Source: Arbacia lixula (taxonomy: Eukaryota; Echinodermata; Echinoidea; Arbacioida; Arbaciidae). Taken from it: a stretch of 64,000 nt of DNA. Numbering within the stretch: position 1 is the first letter of the stretch; each line of letters begins with the position of its first letter. The translations under genes and the position numbers were made by a program. A model generated the notes under the pieces. It was not told where the DNA came from. It ran no database searches and saw only the letters and a program-made list of their open reading frames with translations. Below are positions 1 to 12,400 of the stretch, piece by piece. The stretch lies in NCBI GenBank assembly GCA_963669155.1, contig OZ022586.1:18697285-18761284 (forward strand), given 5' to 3'.

Positions 1-239
1 TTATTATTCTATTCAAGAGGAATATAATTTATAAGTTGCATATTCAGGTGGAATATGGCACATGCATTTATTGCATAAACATTGTATTCATATACAAGTG
101 GTACAACATGCTTTATTGTGTTTATCGAATCAATACAAATATTACGTTTATTGATTTGTAATTCTGTGTTATAAAGTGAAATTGTTTATTTAATTATGTG
201 ATTGAAATCAAATAAAGAATATGGGAAAAAAATCTCTAT

Positions 240-243
<4 letters not shown>

Positions 244-292
<49 letters not shown>

Positions 293-303
293 ATCTCTTT
301 CCC

Positions 304-336
<33 letters not shown>
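244..336. repeat. (CT)n microsatellite, interrupted
   Basis: Two runs of CT dinucleotides, separated by a short interruption near 289-310. Short open frames through it are Ser/Leu-rich only because of the repeat. Confidence 0.95.
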
Positions 337-339
<3 letters not shown>

Positions 340-1593
340 CATCTCTCCTCTCTCGATTTTCGGATTCAACAGCTGCGTATCTTCCCTCTCTGCTAGACGG
401 AAACAGTAGGCCTACATCAGAAATACAAATTACAGTACACACAGTTGGGAGCTATTAATGAAAAAAAAATCATTGATTAAAGTCTTCATGACACAACATT
501 GTTAATCGACAAACACCATTTAAATCCTTCTTAAGGAATACAGAAGATAAAAAGTAGAACACATACACCGACAGAGAAACGTAAATACATGTTGGCAAGA
601 AACAATAAATACTGCTAGAAATCTACACAGGAATAGAACTAAAAACTTGGGAAAAGGGAAACGGTTTTGTGCCACACGTAACATGAAAGAGAAAAATAAT
701 ACTGATAGCATTTAACTTCAACAAGCACACATTGAATGATACATTTTATTTAAAGACAACTTGCCCGAGTTCTTTATGAATACGTTTACGACCATGATCA
801 ACTTCTGGCGGCAGTTGTGCGGAAAGACACCTCTTTTTTCCATAGCCATTGCATGTTAATGGCTGATTTGGGACCAGCCGACATAGAGCTGCGGTGGACT
901 GGTGTATGCACACAGATACACGGCCATAACCCATAATGCGAACAAACCTTTTAGTTAATGACAAAACAATTATAGGTGGGATACACATCGTACTAGACCT
1001 TAATTACAGCGAGATATAAGGTCCCCTTCTAAAAGCAAAGTAGGCCTATAGTGTGAAATTATAACAAATGTATTTCTGTAAAACAAAAAGTGGAAGTAAA
1101 ATCACTACTGTATGTTTATGTAAGCAATCTTAAATTACTTTGAGTTACCTCTACTAATAAATCTCTTTATCTTTTTGGTTCTCGTCTGAAATGAACAGTT
1201 GTGTAAATAGCATGGCAAGTAGGCCTACTAATAAATGCCCTCGGAAGGCAGGTTGGACATGACTTTTAATCGGTTTATATTGACTTCTAAATCTCAAATT
1301 AACTTTGAAGTTGGGTCGTCCAAAATAGTAAATGCAGACCCTAATGATGTCAATGTTTTGTGGAAGAGTACTGTCTCATCAACTAATTGAGACTTATATT
1401 GTACCCTACGCAGGATAAGGTGTAGTTTCATATTTCACTAATTTGATCTATATTCTCTTCTTGTGGTTGGTGTAATGTTTAACCCATTTGGGACTAATTA
1501 CAGAAAATATGTGATTTGAGGATATAAATGTTGATATCAACAATTACAAAAATGGAAGGTGAAGCCATTTTTGCATCCAGTGATATGTATTAC

Positions 1594-1790
1594 TTTTGAC
1601 ATGACTTTTCAAAGCAAAGTATGACCACTAAATCTTCAACTTGGAGACGTTGACATCACGCTTTTGCTCATCAAATGGACACAATTATTGCTCTGAATTG
1701 TTTTGCTTTTTTGACATTATGTTAATATATGATGGAATGTATCGTCTGTTTTATATAAAAAATCTCATCTACAAAAGATGGTGTTGCCAT
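1594..1790. repeat. Dispersed repeat fragment, copy 1
   Basis: The segment with 'aaatcttcaacttgg' and the following text resembles 21600-21850 ('aaatcttcaagttgg' and flanks). The wider family, containing a conserved 'gagagatcc...tctagtg' block, also appears at 31965-32170 and 38200-38420. Function and class are unknown; no terminal repeats were defined. Confidence 0.5.
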
Positions 1791-3859
1791 TTAGCGAAGT
1801 AATGATAAGTTTTGCCCTATAAACGGATTCGTCCAGAATGAGAAAAAAAAAACATTTAGCATCGAGTGAGTGCCGGCCAGTGGGCTTTGTCCTTTGTCCT
1901 TGGTCGGTAACTTTTTACCGCCCGATGCTAGCCGTATCAACAGCCTATTGTTTGGTCCAGTATCCGGGTGCGCCGGCCAATAGTATTACATCATTTATGA
2001 GTGGGTCTAAGTTAGTGCGCTGCACTGACCAAAGGGTATTTAAACCCCTAATCACTACAATTTTGTATCACACCTGACGAAGTATTGCAGCGGCGCACGA
2101 AACGTCGTGATCTTAGATCCCTTGAGGACCATACATTTCGGGACAAACGATTATCACTAGCAATTTATCCACAATGAGTAACATATTTAGCACATTTAGC
2201 ATTGTTTGCAAGTGGCATACACACCGTTAAAACAAATTGATGTTCATTTCAAAGAAATAATCATAGGACCTGCTGACATGGCTAAATGCACAGATTAACA
2301 TGGTCGATGTGTTTTACACTTTCTAGAATACTGACTTGATAGTTTATAACATTTTCCATTGATTCTCCACCTATCTACACGTTCACCCAACCATTTGTGG
2401 ATATTTCATTCTTTATCTGGATATTAAAACCCCTCCAGATATTGGCTAAGTGTGAGGTGACAACAGCATCACAACAGGAAAACGTTGATTGGTAATAACA
2501 TCAATATAATTGAAAGCATTCATAGATGTTTTTCCAATTAATCTTCTCTTGTTGTAATACTGAATAAAGTGATTGGCAAAACATGAACGTGTACTTGACA
2601 TGATATTTACGTAGATGGGCATGTATATTAGAAATGTACCATTTATACTTCCCCAAAATTACATACTTTAATTCAACCTCATCGTCTTACTTCTTCTTCT
2701 CCATTTTCTCGTCCTGTTCATTCTCTGTCTCCTCTCCTCCCTTTCTTTCTCCTCCTTCCAATCCACAACCCCCCCCCCCCCCCCCCCTTCATCCTCTCCT
2801 CCCATCCCGTGCTCCCCCGCCAATAGCTAATGCATATACTGCCATAACATAATGATTATACAGTTCCTCTCCTGCACCTGTTTTGTAACTATTAAACCAT
2901 CATTAACACATTGTTACCCAGGTAATGCACCAACATACCAAAACACCCATAGAGCTGCAGTTTATCTGGCGCTCAAAGAGTTAACTAATGATACGCATGT
3001 ATTCATGAGATGCAACATTAATTCTTTCCCAGGAAGCGGAAAACACATGATGATATTCTACATGATGCTGACATAACAAAATAGATATCACAAGGAGAGC
3101 AATGGATTCCAATGAAATAAGTTGCACAAAACATCTGGATAGCTACATGTAAGAGGTAACAGTCTGTACTGTATAAGTCCATTCATATTTACAGATAATT
3201 ATTTACAAACCCCTAGTTTAAAAATACCACCCACACTAAGCCTTGCAGGAAATACAGGGTAGTTCACAATGAAAAATATTCAACAGATGCAGAAATATTC
3301 AGAGATGCAGACCAGTGAAAGTTGGGAAAGATTGGAAAAGTAAGAATGAAGTGATCATTTCAAAGCTTCATGACTCCTTGAATTGGCAACACATAGGCGA
3401 GGTTATAATGCATTGTATGCTATAGTTTAAGCATCTTTAATCCCCTCAAACTCGAATACATGTCATGTTAAACAGTGTGATATTGACCCTCTCGGTACCA
3501 TATTTTTTTAAATATGAAAATAAATGATATTTTCAGCCATAAAGGACAAAAAGCTGCACTCATCTACAACATAACAACCTCATACCAGGTTTTTCAATTT
3601 TGCACATCTAAAAAATTCATTACTTTGAGTGTACTTTGCCTGATTTTACTCAATCTTATGTCAATATTTTTCTCTAATTTTTCTGCTTCTGAGAACTTTT
3701 CATGGAGTTAACTACCCTCTTCAACATGTTCTCCCAATACAGTCAGACTGTATCACACATAAAAACGACTTTACACATATCTATCTTAACTCTTACCTTC
3801 TTTGATAAGATGATATCTTCCATTAAATCACCACTCAATGTATTGAGCTCTACCCCAAT

Positions 3860-4115
3860 AAGCGAGTTCATAGTTGCGATGTGCGCATGAGCAGATGATT
3901 ACTGGTGCGAATGACCTCGGGGCCAATTGCACCACTCACAGAGTAAAATAGAAATTCCATAGATAGTGGACCACGTTTACACCCAATATAATGCAGCTAT
4001 GACAACAGCGATTCAGCTCTGAAAAGGTAGTGAAAGAACATTCAAACATGTGCACCTGCTTCTAATGTTGGTATGGGCACGCTGTAAAATAACACACCTA
4101 CACAGCTTCATGATC
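3860..4115. repeat. Dispersed repeat, inverted homologue of 11455-11735
   Basis: This segment aligns with the reverse complement of 11455-11735. Shared blocks include 'catgagcagat', 'accactcaca', 'attcagctctgaaa', 'gtgcacctgcttct' and 'acagcttcatga'. The similarity is moderate and spread over about 260 bp, so both are old copies of one unclassified interspersed repeat. Confidence 0.65.
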
Positions 4116-4503
4116 AAATCCCTAGTCGTTCTTGATTCAGTGGAGTGTCCGACCATGATGTAACTATGAACTGGCTCATTCTGCATAACAGTGCCTCTGA
4201 TATGGGAATGCAAGCCTTATAGAAATGAGGTAACAATCTTATAGAAACGTGCCATAATTTTTGCTCTCACTGTTTGTAACATTTCGTACAAATGAGCTAC
4301 TCATGATCAGATGATTTCCATGCCCATTTCTGCTTCAATTTCATTCACTAATTTGTAATACTGGAGTATTTAACTCTGTGTGTGCCACATGTCCATCTTC
4401 CCACAATTAATAGACACACAACCCATAGAGCAGCAGTTTATCTGGCACACAAACGTTTAATCAATTTCAACAGCCCAGCGGGGGGGGGGGGGGGGGGGGG
4501 GGG

Positions 4504-4817
4504 TTATTTCACCAAGCTGTTCTTAAGCTAAGAACAACTTTACGCATGGCTGGTGACCCTTTCTTGTGCTAAATGAGATACCCAAATTTATTCCTGTTTA
4601 AACATAGTTGGTGTTAATTTCCAACAATCCTAATCAAATTTGACAATTCATAAACTTTGTATTCAGACAATTGTTAGCAACAAGAATTCTAATTTATAAA
4701 CATCAGATTTGGACTGTAGCTGATGAGAATCAAAATCGAGAATCTGATTTAGCATAAGAAAGGGACACCATTCATGCATAAAGTTGTTCTTAGCTGAAGA
4801 ACAGCTTGGTGAAACAC
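4504..4817. mobile_element. MITE family A, copy 1
   Basis: The left end reads ttcaccaagctgttctta and the right end carries its inverted complement, aagaacagcttggtgaaa, so this is a short terminal-inverted-repeat element of about 314 bp with no coding capacity. Three further copies lie at 10870-11163, 16257-16564 and about 23945-24212. A poly-G run abuts the left end. Confidence 0.85.
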
Positions 4818-5292
4818 CGCCAGTTATACTAAACGTCTGATAGGTACATGTAGAGGCTATTACTTCAAATCTTGCCAACCTGAGGTTTATCTTAACATTC
4901 ATGGCGAACTTGTTATGATGAGAATGATGGTATTATATGTCTCCACAAGCTTCAATTTTAATTGATATTTATCACACTGTCAGTTCTGCTAATAACATCT
5001 CTACCAGTTGCTAATGTAATCACATTCATCTTCATACTGAATAACCCTCTGTAGTAACTGCGCAAAAATTAAATTGATCCGGTCCCTCCTGCCAAAGTGA
5101 ATACTGACTAAAATTAGTGCGGTATAATGAATTAGTTCCTGTCGAGGCCAAAAAATGAGGTAAACAGATCACATTTATGCACTTAAGTGTCTTATGAGGA
5201 ATAATACAATGTGACAGGTGCACTTTTCTCATTAGCAGGGGGTGATTCTTTTTCAAATTCCGGTGGGCCACATTACCCAGTACTCCCAGTAG

Positions 5293-6280
5293 TCTTTACA
5301 CACGCTCCTCTTCATGTCGTCCCGTGAGCATGAAGAGTGGCTGGTCTTTACACACGCTCCTCTTCATGTCGTCCCGTGAGCATGAAGAGTGGCTGGTCTT
5401 TACACACGCTCCTCTTCATGTCGTCCTGTGAGCATGAAGAGTGGCTGGTCTTTACACACGCTCCTCTTCATGTCGTCCCGTGAGCATGAAGAGTGGCTGG
5501 TCTTTACACACGCTCCTCTTCATGTCGTCCCGTGAGCATGAAGAGTGGCTAGTCTTTACACACGCTCCTCTTCATGTCGTCCCGTGAGCATGAAGAGTGG
5601 CTAGTCTTTACACACGCTCCTCTTCATGTCGTCCCGTGAGCATGAAGAGTGGCTGGTCTTTACACACGCTCCTCTTCATGTCTTCCCGTGAGCATGAAGA
5701 GTGGCTGGTCTTTACACACGCTCCTCTTCATGTCGTCCCGTGAGCATGAAGAGTGGCTGGTCTTTACACACGCTCCTCTTCATGTCGTCCCGTGAGCATG
5801 AAGAGTGGCTAGTCTTTACACACGCTCCTCTTCATGTCGTCCCGTGAGCATGAAGAGTGGCTAGTCTTTACACACGCTCCTCTTCATGTCGTCCCGTGAG
5901 CATGAAGAGTGGCTAGTCTTTACACACGCTCCTCTTCATGTCGTCCTGTGAGCATGAAGAGTGGCTGGTCTTTACACACGCTCCTCTTCATGTCGTCCTG
6001 TGAGCATGAAGAGTGGCTGGTCTTTACACACGCTCCTCTTCATGTCGTCCTGTGAGCATGAAGAGTGGCTGGTCTTTACACACGCTCCTCTTCATGTCGT
6101 CCTGTGAGCATGAAGAGTGGCTAGTCTTTACACACGCTCCTCTTCATGTCGTCCCGTGAGCATGAAGAGTGGCTAGTCTTTACACACGCTCCTCTTCATG
6201 TCGTCCCGTGAGCATGAAGAGTGGCTGGTCTTTACACACGCTCCTCTTCATGTCGTCCCGTGAGCATGAAGAGTGGCTGG
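5293..6280. repeat. 52-bp minisatellite, exactly 19 units, containing the GREB1 stop codon
   Basis: A 52-bp unit beginning tctttacacacgctcctctt is repeated head to tail 19 times (988 bp) with only a few substitutions: CCC/CCT in the gtcc(c/t)gtg block, ggct(g/a)g near the end, and one g-to-t. The rightmost unit (6229-6280) is also the end of GREB1 coding sequence on the minus strand: read in frame it gives [14 protein letters not shown] and then TAA at 6232-6234. The other 18 units lie downstream of that stop and so probably in the 3' UTR. Each unit holds a perfect 9-bp inverted repeat, CTCTTCATG and CATGAAGAG, with a 12-nt loop. Confidence 0.97.
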
Positions 6281-6407
6281 TCCACGGCGACATTCGCCGT
6301 CTGGAATTCGTCGCGGAGCCGGAAGCGCCACTGCTCCTCGAGATCCAGCCGGACGACCTGTCGGCGCAGCGAGTTCCGGTCAGAGCTCAGCAGACACAGT
6401 CTCGCTC
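6232..6407 (-). CDS. GREB1: GREB1 exon 30 (last), C-terminus lying in the minisatellite
   Basis: Encodes [36 protein letters not shown] and the tail [14 protein letters not shown] then TAA. The acceptor CCATGTCAG fits phase 1. The last 49 bases of the exon up to and including the stop are part of the terminal 52-bp unit of the minisatellite. From memory of the family, vertebrate proteins stop right after TGRH plus a residue, so EEERV looks like a short added tail. Confidence 0.93.
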
Positions 6408-9400
6408 CTGACATGGATGAAATTAAAAGAAAATAAATCCTTCCCCGGGAAAAAATTGATTCAACATTTTCGGGGCTACTTTTTGAGCCCATTGGCCGAT
6501 TTTGCTACAATTTTACATAGTGTTTCTGGGAATTTAGGGCGTTCTTTTAACATTTTCCCACGTTTAAACTTCAAAGTTCAAAATTTGGCGAGGGGGGCTA
6601 CTTTTAGAGCACATTGGCTGACTTGGCTACAATTTTACATTGTGTCTATGGGAATTTGGGGGGCTCTTTCAACATTTTCCAGGGCTCTGTAGCATTTCAG
6701 GGGTGGAATCATCCTGAGACCTTTTTTTTCTCTCCCTCATCATCAAGGTTGCATGGATTGGATTGTCATACCCAAAGCGATGAAAAAGCTGGGCCTCATT
6801 GCAAACTAGAGCAACTAAATAAACATGCCTCCGCCTCTGCTAGCTCTATTTAAATTTATTCTCAGAAAACGCATCTGTTTGGTGTTTCCTTACCATAGGA
6901 AAGTCACCCTGAATACCACAGTTAAACAGTGGAATCAAAGGTCAAACAATGTCTTATAAGAGAAAAGTCACCCTGAATACTACAGCTAAACAGTGGAATC
7001 AAAGGGTTAAACAATGTCTTACAATAGGAAAGTCACTCTGTATACTACAGCTAAACAGTGGATTCAAAGTGTTAAACAATGTCTTACAAGAGGAAAGTCA
7101 AAGGGTGAAACAATGTCTTACAAGAGGAAAGTCACTCTGAATACCACAGCTAAACAGTGGAGTCAAAGGGTTAAACAATGTCTTACAAGAGGAAAGTCAC
7201 TTTGAATACCACAGCTTAACAGTGGGGTCAAAGGGTTAAACAATGTCTTACAATAGGAAAGTCACCCTGAATACTACAGCTAAACAGTGGAATCAAAGGG
7301 TTTAACAATGTCTTACAAGATGATAGTCACCCTGAATACTAGTTGGGGAAGTTTTTAGCCAATTTTGGCAAAGTTTCAGGAATTATACCAAAAATGTCAC
7401 CAGTCTATCCCCAAGTCGTGATCCATCTGCGTACCATGTTTAATGAGAATTGCATCCTTGGATTTGGATTTATTGTGAAAAAGGTCAATTTTTTGCAATA
7501 TTTCACAAAGTGCACTGACTTTTCACTTCTGACCTTTCAGGAATTTTACCCAAAATGTCACCAGTCTATCCCCAAGTAGTGATCTATCTTTGTACCATGT
7601 TTAATGAGAATCGTATCCTTAGATTTGGATTTATTGTGAAAAAGGTCCATTTTTTGCAATTTTTCACAAAGTTCATGTCCCATTGACCTAAATCAGATTT
7701 AACCCCAATTCAACACACTTCATTAGTTTCATGCAATTCACACATGTACCAAGTTTGAAGCAAATCTGGTTAACGGTTCTCAAGATATTGCCTGAAGGTA
7801 TTCGGGAAGGACGGACAGACAACCGGAAAACATAATGCCTCTCGCCACTTCGTGGCGGAGGCATAAAAAAAATATGTATACACATGGTTACTCCGCCATC
7901 AATTGTAACTACCATGGTAGCACTGTTCGACAGCCAATCAAATTCAAGGTTTCCATAGAAGTTGCAATCGGTAGCAAAGTTACCGTCAATGGTACGTTTT
8001 ATGCAACAGGGCCCTGGATGGCTGCTACACCAGGATGCTACAAACTGTCCTCAATATCCTTTGGAAACAGCAAATTACAATATTAATGCTAAGCTGTATG
8101 ATGGGGAAAAAAGCCAGCCTACTCTGTAAAAAATGGGTTAAGGTCCCACGGTCTGGAATTCTCTTTCATTTCATGTAAACTACAACACACTTCATCATCT
8201 GCGGGACTGAGAGGAGTAAGAACCTAATAGAAGCAGAGATTTTACTCACCGTTCACAAATTTGAATTGCTTGAGGAACTCGGCCTCCAAGGTTGAATGGC
8301 ACATGTAGAGGAGCAGCCCGCTGAACTGCGTCTTCTCAACGACCTCAGGCAGTGGAGAGCAGCGGGATGACACAAAATGGACTGCACGGAGCAAAGAAAA
8401 AAACATGGAAAGAACAATGCAATTCCAAGATCAAGGACATATATATACAGCTTCACAATATCCTGATTGCCACATCAATTACAACATCGGGGATAATGCA
8501 AATCATTTTTGTATTCCATTTTCAATTTTTTCGGAAAAAATGCTCAATAATGTATGGTCATAGTAAGGTTTAGTCAAGCTTTTGAGATGTCAAACGTAGC
8601 AAAGAACAACCCCAGGAAAATCATATCAATTAATGGTTCAATGATCAAGCACTGATACTATTTCAAAAGACCTTGATTTCTGAATACAAACAGACAATAC
8701 AATTTGCATGAACATGTTATTATATACAAAATACACTGCATATGGAAAAGCAACTTAATTTAAGGTTGAACCCTAATCAGGGTTTTGCTCAATCATCTTG
8801 ACATGCAATCCAAGATTTTGTGAGTTTTGTTCTTGTAGTCTCATGCAAATTTTGAGACAAATAATGTGACGACAGGGTACCATCACGACATCACGTCACT
8901 TTCGCAAGACATTGTCATAGCAGATTTGGCACATTTTTGTGATTTGTGTACAAACCCAATGGAAAATGTCTTCTTTCATACAACTCACAAAAACCCAAAT
9001 ATGTTTCATTCTAATCACTTCAAATAATTACTTTTAGTCATTTCCACTATGCCCCCCCCCCCCAGTAAGATAAACCGCGAATACAACTTCAACATACCCT
9101 AATTTTCATATTAATTAATAAATAAAGATTAATCCGATATATTGTCTTCTGTGAGTGTTTTACAATATAATCAGCAGTCATCTCGTTTGCTATTTTTTTA
9201 TTCTCTCCTACACTTTAGCTGCGTGAGAGCAAGATTTTTTACAAATATTAGAGTATAACCTTAGTCTACCAGCCCTTATATGTATCATCCTTGGTAAATA
9301 TTGACAAGCCTATGAAATGGCAGATATAAAAGGAGGAATGTCTGTTACCTGCAATGCGAGATCCAAGATTGAAGTAGCAGTCGACTGCGAGAATGGGGGC

Positions 9401-12400
9401 CTCAGAATTATCGACAGCTATTGGGAAAATCCTCTTCTCGGACATCTGCTCGAGGAACTTCTCCATCAGGAACTGCGGGGGCGCTGCAAGGGGTATCATC
9501 TCCTCCGAGTCAGGGGCGCGGACGTAGCTGGACGGTGTGATGGTGGGGTGGTGGTGAGGGGTGGAGCTATGCCGCTTGTGGTGGTGGTGGTGGGCGGAGG
9601 AGGAGGTAGAGGAGGAGGTGGTTGCTAGGGGGTGTGGCTTAGGGGTGAAGTGCGCCAGGCTGTTGGCCTCGATGGACTTGACCATGACGCAGAGCGAGGC
9701 GAGACGGACCAGGGCATGGCCTTCGGACGCCAGCTTCAGGTTGAAATCGATGTCTTCGTTGAAGAATCTAACGGGAAAAACACAACATTAATATTGAGTA
9801 TTAGTTTACCACCACAGTGACAGTGACCGACAGTTGCTCTCAACAGTTTAATGCAAGACACAATTGCATCAAGTCCATCTTAATGTTAACAAAACAGATT
9901 TTCAGTTTTCCTGTATTGATAGAGAAACCAAAGAAGAAGTCTTCCAGAGAGCCAACAGCCAAGAAACATTCATATGTGAGCTTAGAATCAGACAATTCAG
10001 ATTATGGGGGACATGTAATTTTCAAAGGTGGCTTGGAAAATTTGGCTTTAATGGGAAAGATAGATGGGAAAAGAAGCAAGGGAAGAAGGATGGTTTGTTG
10101 GATAAGCAGCTTAACTGACTGACTGGTAAGCAGAGCATGGGGCTAATACAAAGAGCTCAGAACAGAGGGTTGTAGCACTCCATGATTGCCTACGTCACAG
10201 GATATGGCAATTACATGTAGATAGATATAATCTGTGTGAGGTGGAAACCTTTCATACCTGTTAAAACCGTAGTCCACGCCTCTTGCTCGGTCCACGTTCA
10301 AGAAGACCATGTTATGCAGGTGGCAGGGGGAGGTAGGGTCGGATGAGGTTGTCTGAATACTGCTTGCTGATTGGCTGTTCCACTGCCTGACACCGAGGGC
10401 GGTATACTTCTCAATATCGGGCGTGGCCTCTATGGTCTCCATGATGTTCTTCAGTGGGACCACCTTGTCGCTTCTGCATTGAAGGAGAAAGTAAGTAGTT
10501 GAAACATATTCATCCATTCTCACTTTTGGTGAAAGAGAAGTGGAAAAACTCCAAATGTTGCCCCAAGGAAATACGAACAAGGACCGGTAACAAAAAGATG
10601 ATAAAGCTCATAAATAAATAGCTACCTCACAATATTTCTGCTTTTTCTCAAACTGTTGCCAATCTTTTCATTCCATTTTGCTGTTTTATTAAGATCAACT
10701 TATCATTAGGATTTCATACCCTTTACAATATCTGATCAGTAACAATGACATTGGGCAATAGAGCCTTGGGCCCTGTTGCATCAAATTTACCATTGATGGT
10801 AATTTTGCTCCCAATGACTACTTCTATGTAGACCTTGAATTTGATTGGCTTTCAAGCAATGTTACCATGGTGTTTCACCAAGCTGTTCGTAAGATAAGAA
10901 CGACTTTACGTACAATTGGTGACCCTTTCTTGTGCCAAATTTTTTAACATTGAGGGATATTTCTGGCAATCCTATTCAAATTTGAAAAAATCATTAACTT
11001 TGTATTTAGACACTTGTTAATAACAAGAATTTTAATCAATTAAGATCAGATTTCAACTGTAATTGATGGGAATCAAAATCATTGAAAATCTGATTGAGCA
11101 CAAGGCAGGGTCACCAGTTGTGCGTAAAGTCGTTCTTAGCTGAAGAACAGCTTGGTGAAACACTCCCCAGGTCAGTTTCAGAATTGTTACAACAAAAGGC
11201 TTACTCTGATTGGTCGGGGCTGCCATGCTGGGTCCGCCATGTGACGCAGCAGTCTTCCATGAGTAGAATGAATGGCCAGACGGCGTCGGGGGATTGGCCA
11301 AGCTTGTTCTGGCGGTTCCGTTCCAGCTCCAGGTTCCTCCAGGCCAGCTCCTTGATGAAGTACTTGGCTGCACCTAGGTAAGGTAAGGTATGGGAGAGAA
11401 TGATGCAATAGATCAGTTTGTAGTTCAGACCACTGAATAAGTATTACTAGATTGCAAACTGGGATTTGTTCATGAAGCTGTGTCAGTTGATGGATGTATA
11501 GACATATTAAAGTGTGTACGGAACAACAATAGAAGCAGGTGCACATAGTGGAATGTTCTTTTGCTACCATTTCAGAGCTGAATAGCTGTTGCCATATTTA
11601 CATGATAATAAATAGAAAGATGGTAAGATATCTACTGAATTCAAATTTACTTTGTGAGTGGTACGATTGACCCAAAGTCAATCATACCAGCAATAATCTG
11701 CTCATGCGTGGATTGCAACTACAAACTGGCTTGTCATTATCATCATTTCATTACATGTTTTTAACCAGGGTAGTCTGCTCTTCCAAGGATCTTGGGACAA
11801 ACAAAAATCAGATATATGACACTGGCAAATCATCACTTTTGGTTGTATCAGGGATGTGTTAGGAAGGAGTAGAAACTCGAGCATAATACATTCAAACACC
11901 TGTATGGGTTCTAAAGCGTGCTCATGAATGTCAAAAGAATTCCATCATCATGACAATGCTTTGATGTTCCATGTGCCGAGCCGACATTTAGCTGATGTCA
12001 ACTTGAAAAGAAATTTCTTAATTTTTCCCATTTGTCTGTAGACGTTTTGTTTTTGAAAAATTAGTTTGTAAACTATAAGGAAGTTAACGGCAGATAATGA
12101 CAGATCCTTTACTCTGCTTTTGTTTCAAAAAGTATTGAGGATTCATTAAAAATCGGACATATAAGCTATTTGTATTACTTACAAAATTGACCAATTTCTT
12201 CACTTTCCGACATCTTGTGCATTTGGTGGATTCAACCACTCTCAAAATGACATATTAAGCTATGTATTATCATTCACGGTGTTTGTGTGGGTTTGCGTGC
12301 AGCAGAGATATTTTACTTGAAAAACTTGTCTATTTGTGTTTGCTGATACCTGTTGTGCTTATGGAAGTATTAATGCCATCAACAGAACGGGACAAGCGAA

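Larger units (their letters stand above)
1..5292. other. Intergenic region downstream of GREB1, no gene recognised
   Basis: I find no convincing coding exon here on either strand. The stretch holds a (CT)n microsatellite, a C/T-rich tract near 2680-2830, a poly-G run at 4479-4503, one MITE (4504-4817) and fragments of dispersed repeats, one of which (about 3860-4115) matches 11455-11735 in the opposite orientation. Since GREB1 is transcribed leftwards, its 3' untranslated region must extend into the right end of this stretch or the adjoining minisatellite. No polyadenylation site was fixed. Confidence 0.6.

Noticed and set aside
1838-2077. 79-codon plus-strand open frame
   Set aside because: No family resemblance; part of a moderately GC-rich repeat-like stretch.
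4479-4503. Poly-G and poly-C runs (also 28209-28235, 40690-40712, 47363-47387, 54751-54772)
   Set aside because: Taken as homopolymer repeats whose length may be uncertain in the assembly; no G-quadruplex role was claimed.
9317-9628. 103-codon plus-strand open frame
   Set aside because: It is the antisense shadow of GREB1 exon 28.
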